The notes under the pieces are model-generated. The model did no database searches. It had not been told where the DNA came from and was given only the letters and a program-made list of their open reading frames with translations. From positions 16,209,260 through 16,273,259 of the forward strand of contig NC_136005.1 in NCBI RefSeq assembly GCF_048128805.1: a DNA stretch of 64,000 nt, in the 5' to 3' direction. The DNA is from Centroberyx gerrardi. Lineage: Eukaryota > Chordata > Actinopteri > Beryciformes > Berycidae. Position numbers and translations under genes: made by a program. Every line of letters starts with the position of its first letter. Positions within the stretch are counted from its first letter, which is position 1. Of the stretch, positions 46,201 through 62,679 are shown piece by piece.

Positions 46201-47662
46201 AACAGGTGCAAACAGAGGAGGAAGATAAGAGACGGGATGTTTAGTGACTCATGAAAGTTGTTGTGTTCCCCCCCCCCCTGAAACTATTAAACTAATCTGA
46301 GTCATCATACCACTGTAGTGCCTGGATCTGTATCACTGACAATGGATAGGAGACTGTGTGTCCATTTCTTAACCAGATAATATAACAATCTTTTTTTTTT
46401 TTTTTGTTTCAGGCTATGAGATTATAATCAGTGTTTACTTATAAAAGACCATCACAGGAGAACCAATGTCGAGCTCAATCACAATCACAACAACAGGTAG
46501 GCTAACCCCTCTGACTGCTGGACACTCAGTTATCTAATCGACTTAAAACATGGATATAACAAAAAATGTCACATGCATATTGATCTACGATTTGAGATGT
46601 TACCACACCTTTTAATCCCAAGGACACACATTAGGCTACGGACCCCCAGTGATTAAATTTTGTCCCAGTGAATCCCACCTGGGAAGATTTTAGCTGTTAA
46701 ATATATGATTTAGTTTAGAACTGCATAACTGCCTTTTATTTAACCTTTTATCATAAGTCATTCTTATAAATTGATTCTTTGTGATTGTGGTGACCTCTTG
46801 TGAATTAAATATGAATAAAATTAAACTATTCCTCTTTTTTTTTTTATTGTTATTAAAGGCCCTTTCCCCGGTAAGTTACTCCCGGACCCCTCTTGGAGGA
46901 CCACTGAGCTACAGTGCTGTATGCAGACGGTGCACACGGACGTCCCCGAGGTTAGAAACAAGCACACCGTCTCACTGTTGTCAAACTTATCGTGCTTCTG
47001 TGACGCACTTCAAATATCCCGCCCCGCTGGTTACGGGAAACGCGGTCACCAACAAGTTGCAAATGCGATTAAATAGTTAATGTTTGCTAAATAAGCTAAA
47101 GCAAGCGCAAGTGTAGGCCGAAAATAACTACAGACTCAGTTAAGTCACAGAATCTGCAGTTTCATTAAACTGCAAAATATAAGCAACCTGCACTGACAAA
47201 TCTCCGCTAGCAGTGCAACTAGCAATGTTAACTATCTTATTTATGTGCAGCAGCCCGAATGAAGTAGTGTTATGTCAAAACGAGTAGCTAACTTAACGTT
47301 TGAGGTTGTAGCTACAAATAATCGCAGTGCTAATATATTGTGAAAACGTGTTTTGGGTGTAGGTTAAATGCAGCACTTACGAAAACATTTCAGAGACTAG
47401 AAGTTTGCGTAGCGCCCCTATCGAAAGCTAACGCTGAGCTAACGAGCTAACGTTACAGCTAGTGAGCCAGTAAGTAGTTGCTACCGCGCTGTGTATCATT
47501 TCATCCAGCTAACGTTTCATAAGGGAAAACAAGTCAAGTGTTCGATACAGTGTAAAATACAAAATGATGCAAGCTGGTCAAAATAATTAATATAAACAGA
47601 ATACATTCGCTGGATAGATACTTACTGTCAAGGTAATGTTCCAAGTATATTGCCGTCGCCAT
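43207..47662 (-). CDS. ing5: Inhibitor of growth protein 5
   Basis: Chromatin reader in HBO1 and MOZ/MORF acetyltransferase complexes; its PHD finger binds H3K4me3. Eight minus-strand exons: 47662-47626, 44907-44836, 44631-44465, 44234-44123, 44025-43926, 43752-43617, 43465-43404 and 43246-43207 (TGA). They give 241 residues (human 240). The N-terminal ING helices start [13 protein letters not shown] and include [20 protein letters not shown] and [16 protein letters not shown] Lys/Arg-rich nuclear signal (SPKKKKIK) follows at about 151-158. The PHD finger from about residue 189 has its full Cys4-His-Cys3 set (YCLC, GCDNPDC, FHFAC, WFCPRC). [14 protein letters not shown] and the short linker favour ING5 over ING4. 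The first intron is 2.7 kb and repeat-rich. Confidence 0.94.
43820..43923 (-). repeat. tRNA-derived SINE fragment in ing5 intron
   Basis: On the minus strand it reads an A-box-like TGGCTCAGTTGGCTAAGAC and, about 35 bases on, a B-box-like GGATCGAATCC. This is the layout of a pol III promoter in a tRNA-derived SINE head. It cannot fold as a full tRNA and lacks a clear acceptor stem, so it is not called a tRNA gene. Confidence 0.65.
45955..46016. repeat. Common fish repeat motif
   Basis: The phrases 'acattttagacattcagg' and 'cttatccagagtgacttaca' form a motif repeated widely in fish genomes. The family is not assigned. It lies in ing5 intron 1. Confidence 0.55.
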
Positions 47663-50465
47663 TTCAGGTTAGCTATCTAGCTAGCTTGCCACTGCGTTAT
47701 CTTCCAAATTGGTCAGGCAACCAGTGCGCGCGTTTTGTAGCCCGGGGTTGTCCGGCAGGTAATGACCCGCAGTGGAAGTTTTCCACGCTGGATGAAGAAA
47801 CGTCGCTCCCTTGTGTAAACTGTCAGAGGGAAGATGTAGGAGTGGACATTTTTTTGTAAATTCATTACTGACTATAGCCTATTTATGGTAACTTTGGCCT
47901 ATAAATGTTGTTTTTGGTTATCTTAAATATAATAGAAACAAGGACAAACAAATGTATTTAGTTTTGCTGTAATAATGGATACATTTCATATTCCTAAATG
48001 TAAGTTTATTTTTTATATATATTTTTTTATTACAGGCAAAAATACACATAACACACACGACAATATGACATGACAATATATCCTCACAAAAAAAAAACGT
48101 AATAAAAAAAGTAAATAAATATAAAATAAAAAAGACTGTGTAAGTCTAAGAATGTAAGTTTATTTATAAAAATAACAATTTCTAATATTGTATATGTATA
48201 TTGAACAATATATAAATACTGTCCTATACTCTTCCAATAAGGAAGCTCTGAAATTGATAGGCCTATTTGATTTTTTGTATATCCTTTGTGATGTTTTTAT
48301 TTTGGTTTTTATTTTATTTATATTTTTTTGTATGGATTGTGTTCTAATTTTAAAAAAAAAAGAGGAAGATGTGTCTTGTGCTTGAGCTGATGTTTGTCCT
48401 TTGAGACAGTGTGCATGTGACAAATATATAAATAAACTTGAACTTAGAAGACCACTTATCGGCAGTACAATCGTAGATGGTGGATAAAGTCCCTAGTACT
48501 ATGACTAAAAAAACAAACAAAAAAAATCTTGGTATGACTGCTCATATGCGCAAAATGCTCAAATGGCATCTACATAGTTTTCACCTCAGTGTTGTAGTTA
48601 ATAGTACATGATTTCAGCTCAAGGCTACAGAGCTAACTGCTTATTCTGTTATTTTCTTCTGCCTCTCTGTGTGGAGCCAACTACCTAAATTCTGACTAAA
48701 TTGGGACCCCCAGGGGCCCTTGGAGCGGTTGCAGGGGGAATTGTTCAATCTCACTAATATTTAGTTTGAGGAATGGCTGATCAGATGTTTCACACTCCAC
48801 ACTGTTACCTCCCCTCCTATGCTTGTATTCACTGAGGGCCTCAGGTTGGTGGTGCCGGGTAGTTTATAGCTCAGCTAGATAGATTAGGTTGGCTTGTTGT
48901 GTCTTTCAATGTGTTATTTTGTGTTTTGTGCTTTGTTTTTTTCCTTGGGTTTTGTTTTGCTGCAGACTGTAGGCTATTACATCATTTTGTTTTCTGATTG
49001 ATTGTTGATTAGTTAGATCTAAGTAGGCTCATTTTCTGTAAAGTCCACATGCTTGTGATGAAGGTCTATATAAATAAACTTGACGTGACTTTACGTCCTA
49101 AACAGTTGTCCACTTCTGTACCAAATCAAATCCAACAACAATAATCTCTTGAAATTGGAGCATCACTGACAAAATCCTATGAAAAACGACTGTCATCTTT
49201 ACATCAGGGGTGGGTTTGTTTTGCCGCTGCCTACACTCGATTTCGACAGTACAATCCGCCCTTACGGGTGCTCGCTCGTCAAGTGACCAAAAACGTAGTG
49301 GGTGGACTTGAACGAGCGCGTCCTACATTTGCTAGCATTTTTTTCCAACACAGTCAGCTGATTGGTTACGTCATTCAAAACAAGCACGCCAACCTCTCTC
49401 CAAAGAGATTGAAGCTTCGCGAAGAGGCTGGGAGGGCGGGGCTAAAGACAGTCATGCCATTGACAAGCGTAACGGCTGTGTCCGGTTATCTGTTCAGGCT
49501 TTTCGGCTCTTAGCAAGTCATCTTCTTTTTTAGTGCATCTCAGCTCCTTGTTTGCTGTATCCAGAGACTGTATCACTTTATCAACCAGACTGCCGTATTT
49601 CCTTCAAAAATACAGATAATCAAGTAAGTAACCCACCTATAGCCTATCTACAACTAACTTACATTTACTATTTTTATTGGTTAAGAAATACATTGTTAGC
49701 TAGGTTTGCTAGCTACTGACGTCTTCACCGTACAAACTAAACAAGTCTGCTAACTTAACCTACTGTACGTTAGGCCCAGGCCGAAGAAACGTCTTATAAA
49801 CTTGTCGATTGCTTCAGCAACATGTGATCACTGGGTTACTGGTGTTTACTAAGTTATTCCAATTAGCTTTTTATCAAGATGGCCGAGCCCTCGCTAATGT
49901 AAGAAAATGACTTATGTACAACATTTGAATTCAGTATAACTGAACGTAGATAAGGAAACCGACTGATTAATCTGCCTTGTTGATGAAAAAACACACATTT
50001 CCTTACACTGAAAACTGTAGAACTGTAAAAAAAAAATGTAGCTGTCATTAACATTGTTAGTAACGTTTACTACATCTCAACATTTGTTAATGAGCTCATA
50101 TTGAGGTGAGCACGCTAAAATTGTACGTGCATGTTGTACTGATGTGAAATATTTGCTTTAAGTTTCAAAGGACTCTTGTGATAAATTATTGTGGTGGAAC
50201 ACACTTTTGATCAATAAATGTAATCACTCACATACTAATTTGCATTCAGCACTCTTGATAGTCTATTTATTATGGTCTAAAATGACCAACATGGACTTGG
50301 ACTGATAGTGATGAGGGTTAGGGTTAGGTGTTCAACTTAAAGCACGTGCCACGCCCTAGCCACAGCCCATACACATCTTCCTATAATTATGTTTCATGGA
50401 TGGATAAAGGCTCTGTGGCTCTAACAAATGTATTTTTTTTTTGTTCTTTAGGTGTTGCCTCTAAG
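47663..50465. other. ing5-plekhb2 divergent upstream region
   Basis: No coding exon was seen. 47663-47800 is the ing5 promoter side. Two LINE 3'-tail-like motifs (near 48400-48446 and 49045-49085, both ending in 'ataaataaacttga' forms) mark dead element ends. A CpG-richer patch at 49240-49520 is the likely plekhb2 promoter. A probable plekhb2 5' UTR exon ends at 49623 (ATCAA|GTAAGT), and the next exon starts at 50452 after a TTCTTTAG acceptor. Confidence 0.5.
48395..48446 (+). repeat. LINE 3'-tail-like motif
   Basis: The phrase 'tgtgcatgtgacaaatatat' followed by 'aaataaacttgaactt' resembles the 3' end of fish LINEs. A second similar tail (tataaataaacttgacgtga) lies at about 49066-49086. Confidence 0.45.
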
Positions 50466-53400
50466 ATGTCCATTGTGAAAAGTGGTTGGCTCCACCGACA
50501 GAGTGAGTATAGGCCTACAACCAGCCACAGCAGTTTCTTCATTAATACTGCATGTTGACATCAACCTTTAATGAGTGTTAAGAAAATGTCAAATACACAT
50601 ATGGTAAAAATGCTGTGACAATGGGTATGAATTCCTGTATAAATAATGTCAGTTTGGATTGAATTTGACTGCAACATATCTCTGTCAGGTACCATATTGC
50701 GTCGGTGGAAGAGGAACTGGTTTGACTTGTGGGCTGATGGACGACTGGTGTTCTATGATGACCAGCAACGCCGAGACATGGAGGACGACATCCACATGAG
50801 GGTCGACTGCATTAACATCCGCAGCTCCAATGCATGTCAAGGTAATTGGCATCTTATCTACTGCATGGTGTCCTCAACCTGTGCTTCTGATTTTTTTTAA
50901 TTCACCCATCTTGGCTGTTTGTCCTGCTGTGCATCCTCAGAGCTGAACCCACCGGAGGGGAAGAGCCGTGATGCCCTGCTGCAGATCGTGTGCAGAGACG
51001 GACGGGTCATCAGCCTCTGTGCGGACAGTGCAGATGACGCTCTGTAAGGCAGCTCACTAGTGCTGTTTAATGTTCTGGTTGGCATTATGTCAATGTGATG
51101 AATGATTACCGTTTCTCCATGTTGTGTCTTACATTTGTTTCAGTGAAGTATAATGTTCTCATATTTTGCTAGAATAGGTATTCTGTTGTTATATTTTCAT
51201 CATAAAGTTGGCTTCAGTTCCCAATTGAAACGTTTTCCGCTGTTTGTTTCAGTGCATGGACCATGGCACTCCAGGATGCTAGAATTAATGCGGTGAGTTT
51301 TTGCTACGTCTTTGATTGCTGGAGTTTTGCTTTAAGAAGTCAAAATTGTTATTAAATGAGTCTGTGTCTGTACCTACAGTATGTGTTTGTTATTAGATCT
51401 TGTTGAATAAGGACAGATAAAACTGTGCGACTTAAATTGGAAAACCGCTCAGTTTAAGAAATAACAAATATGATTTTATTATATTAATGTTATAAGGTTT
51501 AACTGTTTGGAAAAAATCCCCTCTGTTGGACTGGTAAATCAGCAAGGAGGGGAAATAATGAAATACCGATAATAAAATGTCAATAGAAAGCTATGAATAT
51601 TCACTATTTTCATAATACCTCTATGAAGGTTACTAATATACTGTAGACTGAGCTGTGTTGTTGTATGGGAGTAACATTTGTCAAACCTGAAATTCACTAC
51701 TATTCTCACTTTTACTTCTTTGGCCAAGCTTCATATTATACATTTTTGTTTATGATCATCCTCAGTTTGCAGGTAAGGTAGTCTAATTGTTTTTATTTTG
51801 TATTTTTTAGTTGGTCAGTCCTCAGGTTGGCTTTGCACAGGAAGTGATTGCCTCCGCTCCTCCCCCCTACTCAGAATATGCTGCCCCCCCTCAGGTAAAG
51901 TCAAGAGGATAGACAATGTGAAAATGACTCATTTAGCTAGAAAACTAATAAGCATATTTAGTTAATGTGGAATTTATTTCACCATCTAAATTCTGGATAT
52001 ATTTTCTTGAAAATTTGACAAGTGAATAGAAAATAAGCTTTTTTTAACTCAATACAATATTAATCAATCATAACTCAATACTCTTGTTTACAGATGTAAA
52101 CAAACCTTGTACAGCCTTAAAAATATGTGTAAAACTGATGTTTAGCTATCACATTCTGTCATTTCTGACCTCATGCTGTTGTTTAGCGGTGTATTTTTCT
52201 TATTCCCACAAAAATAACTGGCCAAACATAGACAACTTGACATCATGTCTAGATATCTCCAGGGCAGCGACAATGGCACAGCTAAATCATAAAAAGCACA
52301 CGTCGGGTTTTGGTATCAGCTGCTCAGAATCAAAGAGCAAGGGCTTCTTTCTAGACTCACTGTTTTGCACCGAAATCCATCGAGGAAGAGGCAAAGATAC
52401 CAAGTTCTCCACCAAAAGTAGCCTCAGTAGACCAGAATGCAATGCAGCTACAGCTTGCATCTTTGCGGATCTGTCATCAGTAATCTCACAACTGAGATTT
52501 TACACCATATTAAATCCAGGATTCGACTCTGGGTATCTGAGAATGTGTCGTCGGTAGATTGTGAAATATCACACACCTCCGACAGCTTTTTTTGTAATTT
52601 GAATAACCGGGCGCAGCAAACCACAGCATTGTTCTCTTTCCGCTCTCACTGTTTCTTAACTGGAGAAACTTACTGCACCGTCGTTATTGCTCTCTCCACA
52701 CATACAGCACAGAGAACCTCCTTCACTGGGGATGTCAAAAGTCATTCTGGGAAACGTAGGAAATCACTAAGTGAAGTAGAAGTAGATGAGGCAGGTCCTG
52801 GAATGCACTGAACATAGCAAAGTGATGACATCTAACTGTAAGAGTATCTGAAGGTGGATTTTTCCTTTCAAGGTGAAAGATAACAAATCATTCAAATGTC
52901 TTTTTTCAACTGTTACCTGCATATTCACTTTAATACTAGAATACAGGATTCCAGCTTATTATGACATAGTTGCATGACTTATTTCTCAATTTTTGTGATT
53001 TTTTTTTTCTTTTCTGTATTTTTCACCAGGTCTATGCCCCGGGCCCTTATGGAGACTATGTTGCACCTCCACCCCATGCTACACAGATCGTATACTCCGC
53101 TGATGGGCAGCCCTATGCCGTTGCATATCCATATCAGTACCAAGGTGAGGAGAAGTGCATATTTCCTCCCAGTGATGGTTCCAGGAGTAAACCATCAGGG
53201 ATCTAAGGCTGCACTTATTAAGGGAACACTGACACAAAATAGGATACCCGAAAATGCAAGTTGAATTGGTGCACAGATTAAAAAAGTGAACAGCGGTTAC
53301 AAGTGACTGAGTGCAATTTATCGAGCTGAAATTGTTGACACATTGTTTCTTTTTGCACCCTCAAAATTCTGATGGCATAATTTATTCCACACCCAAATTT

Positions 53401-53708
53401 ATTTTAAAGCAGACTTTGAGAAAAAGAAATGCTGTGTATGAAAGAATGGGATGCTCCTCTGTCCTCTTTCTGTCTATGAATGAATCGTAAATCACTTTAT
53501 CTCTTGAGAACTTTATATTTCAGTATGGCAGACTCAAAAATGAGCCATGTCTCTCCCACTGTGTTTTGCAGGTGCGTACCCCGCTCCCGGGGCGAACCAC
53601 GTTATTATCCGAGAGCGGCAGCGTGACGACGGAGGAGACGTGGCTCTGGGCATGCTCGCTGGAGCGGCGACCGGCCTGGCACTTGGCTCCCTCTTCTCTG
53701 TCTTTTAG
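50466..53708 (+). CDS. plekhb2: Pleckstrin homology domain-containing family B member 2 (evectin-2)
   Basis: Recycling-endosome protein whose PH domain binds phosphatidylserine and supports retrograde traffic to the Golgi. Exons are 50466-50502, 50689-50841, 50941-51043, 51253-51292, 51811-51894, 53030-53144 and 53572-53708 (TAG). They give 222 residues, the same as human. The PH domain occupies about residues 3-105 (VKSGWLHRQSTILRRWKRNW, VFYDD, LQIVCRDGRVISLC, AWTMALQDAR). A Pro/Tyr-rich linker with SAPPPYSEYAAPP follows. A C-terminal hydrophobic tail (ALGMLAGAATGLALGSLF) serves as membrane anchor. The ATG lies in the exon after a 5' UTR intron and matches the family N terminus. All junctions are in frame. 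Confidence 0.96.
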
Positions 53709-55400
53709 TGTCTTTACAGAAACTGTAATCTTACTAACGTACACCTAGTGGCACACCATATCCTGTATTTGCAGCATCTTGGCTTCTTCTCTGTGCCATC
53801 ACACAGAGACTTCACAGAGTGAGACGTGTCTGTGTTGGGCTACTTCCACCTATGAAGCATGACTGTGCTGTGCCAGTGAATTACTCCTTCTGTGTCCTTA
53901 CCAAAGGCTTCTATATATAAATACTGTTAGCACTTTCTAATAGCCCCCTCCCCCTAGTTGTGGCAGTTCCTCACTCCCTTTGTTTTGTTGGAATATGAAT
54001 GTACTCATCAAGAAATACAAAGAATTATTTAAATTGCAGAAAAGACGCTATTCCTTTCAGGTTATGTACATTTCAGGTCCTCTCAGCAGATGTCCCAAAC
54101 AGTTTTTGAGTCATATCTGAGTTTGTTCCTATTTCATTGAGCACATTTGTCCTTCACCTTTGCTGTATGATCTTCGTGTTATTTGCTTTTGCGCAGGTTT
54201 TTTCACTGTCTGTATGCTTTAACTTTTATTATTTTTTACTTTAACCCACATGTTTTACTTGGCTACTGTACTCTGGTTGTGAATATGCAGTGTGCAGTGT
54301 TTCTCCAGGTTATCTGTGGTGGCGGCAGGCCGGGCTGAGAGTTGTGTGGTTTAAAGGAGTGTGCACATGCAAAGCAATAATCACTGTCAATGTCATTTTA
54401 GCATTTTGAGGACTCTGGTTGTGGTGGGCTGTCTGATGATGTTGTCACCACAAATAAGTCTGCGGCTGGGAAACACTGGCATATGTAAGCTGTGCTTTGA
54501 TGTGAAAAGGGACGTCACTCTTCAACTCTTATATTTGCATGCCATATGTTTGGTCTTTTTTTTCACTGGCAGCTGTTGAATCATTCTGTTTATTTAATTT
54601 CAACAATGTCTGAATTGATACTTAGGGTTTCATTTTAGTAGACTTGGTACAGTATGCACAAACACTGATCAGGTCAATCAGTCTTTTGAGGTTTAATTAC
54701 ATTTCAATTGGCCTTAACTTGACTTATATTCCACACTCCAAGTGACTTGAACATTTTCAGATTTTGCCATAATTCCTGTTATTTATGATTGTACTTGTAC
54801 ACTTTAAAATGGCCATATGTGCTCTATAGAAAAGGCATAGAAGAACATTTTTAGTGTGCTTTTAAAGCTGAGATATTGCATATCTCTATTAATGAGATTG
54901 ACTGAAAAGATCTAAAAGACTCATATCTCCAAAGGATTTCAATTCAAAAGCCTACCAACTTCTGCTAGTAGCATAACATCAGTGTCCTTTTCCACAGGTC
55001 TTACAGGTGTTTGAAGATGTGAAATGAAGTTAAAACCTATTATTCTTCTCTCCTCATATGTACTAATCTAATTCTGAATTTACCTGGCATTTGAAGTGAA
55101 AATATCTGACCTTTAGCTAAGAGATGTATTTTAACTACTAAATATACTCACAAAGTCATTGCAGAGTCCTGTATTTACTGTTTTTGTTTTGAACAAAACC
55201 CTCTACAACAACTCTGTTCACAGAACACGTCATGAAGGATACAACACAAGTTTTATTTATGTAACCTCTGTAAATCCCAAAAGAAACCCTTACATGCAAG
55301 TATATATTTCAAACCCAAAGGCAACAGATATTTTGAGCATATTGACAGGGTCCATAAATAATTCAGAACAGAACCTTAATAAAGACTGCTGAAAAAAAAG
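53709..55400 (+). other. plekhb2: plekhb2 3' UTR (probable)
   Basis: The first canonical AATAAA noticed after the stop is at 55378-55383, giving a 1.7-kb 3' UTR. No exon was recognised within. The sequence becomes AT-rich toward the end. Confidence 0.5.
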
Positions 55401-55711
55401 TCTATGAAAATTGAGGCAATTTTAGAAATACAGCTCTTCACAACAATAAGTAGGAATCAACAAAATGAACACCAAGTCTTCATGAAACAGAATAGTGCAT
55501 AGTCTCTTACATATTAGTAGTACAAAAGATTTAATATATGAAAGATGTTAAAGAAAAAAAAGTAACTCTGTATAGGCATGAAGAAGAGAATATATGTGTG
55601 GTCTTGGTAGCTCTTCCTATAAGTAGCCTATTTCTAATTTGGCAAAATGTAGGAAGTCCAGCTCAAATGAGGCAGATTAAAGCATTATTGCACAATATTG
55701 TACCTTTCCTG

Positions 55712-56218
55712 TTAAAGGGTAACTTGGGTATTTTTCAACCTGGACCCTATTTTCCCATCTTTTTGTGTCTAAGTGACTAAAGGAGACAACAATTTTTGAA
55801 ATTGGTCCAGTATTGAGCGAGATCGCTTCAGCCGGCAGCTGCGACTTCCTGTGTAACTTCCTGCAACAACTCAACGCTCGCGAGACTTGAGCGAGACTTG
55901 GTTACACACAGACCGGATCAAGCGAAAGGTAAAGAAAAACGTTTCATTTCTCTGTAGGGTCCTTTCCATAATGTTGTCAGACACTTATAATAACAATCTG
56001 AGCCTGTCAGTGGCAAAAACAAGCACTTTTAGTGGACGTACATTGACGGTGCGATTTGCCCCGTCGGATTACATTGCAGTTTGTTTCGCGGCTGCCGGCT
56101 GAAGCGATCTCGCTCAATACTGGACCAGTTTCAAAAATTGTTGTCCCCTTTAGTCACTTAGACACAAAAAGATGGGAAAATAGGGTCCATGTTGAAAAAT
56201 ACCCAAGTTACCCTTTAA
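55712..56218. mobile_element. MITE with 124-bp terminal inverted repeats and TTAA duplication
   Basis: The element runs 55716-56214 and is flanked by TTAA at 55712-55715 and 56215-56218. Its inverted repeats (55716-55839 and 56091-56214) begin AGGGTAACTTGGGTATTTTT and differ at only about three positions. The 250-bp centre has no transposase. TTAA plus this terminal sequence suggests a Kolobok-type non-autonomous element; piggyBac also uses TTAA and is the alternative. The high TIR identity implies a fairly recent insertion. Confidence 0.88.
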
Positions 56219-56449
56219 GGTCAGTAACTCAACACAAACCCAGCAGTCTTTCTTGAAGCTGCTAAAAACAATTAGGAAATAAAATATGCTCTAGAAAAGT
56301 ATGTACAAAGTCCTCTTATACAGTGCGACCCAAACAACACTTTTTTTTTTTTTCTTCAAAATTATTGGTAAACAATCATTTTTCATTTGCTTGCACAATA
56401 CAGACACCTGTCCTTATAGGTAGTTTGAGTCTTTAAAGAAGCCAAAATA

Positions 56450-57414
56450 ATCCTTATCGAGGGCTTTATTAAGTGAATGTCTTTGAGTCGACTATTTCTC
56501 TTTTATTGCTGTGATGACACTTGAAAGTTCATCATTGCTTATGGAAGATGATTGGGTACTATTCAAATTTTAAGGATGTTGGCTGGCTTTTCAAACGGTA
56601 AAACAACATTTTAAAAACAATTCATGGGATAAAAAGAATTTAAGTCCACCGAGAGTAAACTCTCTCCTTTAAAGTGGGACATTGATACGACCACCACTAC
56701 CACCGATTTTCTACAGACTGAACCAGAAAATTCTCTCCAATGTCCTTATAGACTGATGTAAACGGTGACATATTGTTCACTATATCTGAGAAACGGTGCT
56801 TCTAGGTAGTACTTTTTGCGAGAATTGTAGATATTAGCTACTCTATTTAACTGCTTACATTCACAGTATGCTGTCATCAGCATTCAACAGTTTATACAGT
56901 GTTAGGTATTAGACAGCTATTTGTACTGTACAAATTGTTCAGAATTTTGTAAGTTTACCAACTTGCATCCACCCATCCTGCTGTGCCTCTGTCCCCAGTT
57001 GATTGTTATTAGCAGTTTTATGGAGAATGGGTAATGATCAATTTGCAATGTAAAATTCCTTTGACAAAAATTCCTTTGAAAAGCCATACCATTACACGAG
57101 TTCCATAGGTGCTATATATAAAGAGAAGAGGTATTTAGTGTTGGAAAGAATTTCTGAAAATACACAGATATTGTATTGATCAACTGAAGCCGTCACCATC
57201 TACGTACTTTGAGAATAGTAGTTTTGATGAATCTCATTGGTCCTTAAATAATAAAGGCTAAAATCACTTGAGTTGGAAACAAACAAAATAAAAACAGAAG
57301 ATAAAAGAAATATGAAACCTTGCAAATATGCAAGAGAGAAGTGAATGTGAGCCTGAGTGGATCCATAAAAGGATCTGGAGAAGAGATATGCTTATGAGGA
57401 GGGTTTGAGTATTA
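56450..57414 (-). other. vps4b: vps4b 3' UTR (probable)
   Basis: A minus-strand AATAAA (plus-strand TTTATT at 56465-56470) lies about 950 bases after the stop. No other exon was seen between the MITE and the last vps4b exon. Confidence 0.45.
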
Positions 57415-61725
<4,311 letters not shown>

Positions 61726-62320
61726 AGGTGTTGTTAGGATGGTCAAACTTTTTAGTCTGCCGAGCGGTCCACTTTTCTACTTTAAATAAACCTACAAACC
61801 TGTAAACTGTCGTTGTACAACTACCACTGTGGACGATGTATCATTTTAGGTAACTTAGAGCGCAAAAAAGTTGAAATCGCAATCCTCAAAATGTTTTTCT
61901 CTTCCGCATCGATATGTTGTTGAATGTTACTTCCGTGGTGATCACGTGACAATGTTATTGGGCTCCTATCTGTCTGACGACAAAGGCTACTGCAGGGTGT
62001 GTCACATTTCTTAAAAGTTAAAAAAAAATCTACAGATACTTATAACTTATTGTTGTACTTAATAGAAACTTATAAGGGACTACAAAGAAGTTGTCATACA
62101 GGTGTCATGCAACTTGTCATAGGCAGGTGTGTATCCTATGTGTGTATCTTTGTGCCAGTTTCAGAAAAAATCACTGACCTCTAGTATAGAATATTATATA
62201 TATATAATATATACAATATAGAATATTGATTATATCACATTACTAGAATATTGAATATGAGCTGTAAAATCCTCATATATCAAAGAAATTTATAGACTGT
62301 CTCCTCTCCATTCATTAACA
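61726..62320 (-). promoter_or_regulatory. vps4b: vps4b promoter region with CLEAR-like E-box
   Basis: Upstream of the vps4b ATG. A palindromic E-box ATCACGTGAC lies at 61941-61950 and reads GTCACGTGAT on the gene strand, one base from the CLEAR consensus GTCACGTGAC bound by TFEB/TFE3. An ACTTCCG ETS-type site lies beside it at 61929-61935. The rest up to ankrd29 is AT-rich. Confidence 0.5.
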
Positions 62321-62324
62321 AATT

Positions 62325-62679
62325 TACACTTTATTACGTTTATTAAAAAGGCAAATAAAATTTTGCAAAATATCTAGAAATCTTACAACACCTGGGGTAA
62401 AACATTTAAATAAAAATAAATGCATATAGAACAACAACACAACGGAAATGATGCACATGGCAAACAAATGCATTTTGGTTGCACGTTATATTTCTCTATA
62501 GTTCGTCCAGGTTTAATCAAAATATGACAACTTCATTTCAGCCGCAATCAAAAGCAAGCACCATGTACATCTTGTAGTTGAATAGGTTTGACACTTGGTT
62601 GTTGTTGTTGTTGTTGTTTTCTCTCACTGCGTCTCGCTGCAGTAAAGCCAGGCCTAACTGTAGGGATCTGGGCTCGTCA
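62325..62679 (-). terminator. ankrd29: ankrd29 3' UTR and poly(A) signals
   Basis: Two minus-strand AATAAA signals (plus-strand TTTATT at 62330-62335 and 62339-62344) follow the stop by about 340 bases. A (GTT)n run at 62599-62618 lies inside the UTR. Confidence 0.6.

Noticed and set aside
52084-52811. Two overlapping open frames of 157 and 124 codons in the plekhb2 intron
   Set aside because: They lie between coding exons of plekhb2, have no recognisable domain, and read like transposon-derived sequence (for example the 'cattctgggaaacgtagg' phrase). No ends were resolved, so no element is called either.
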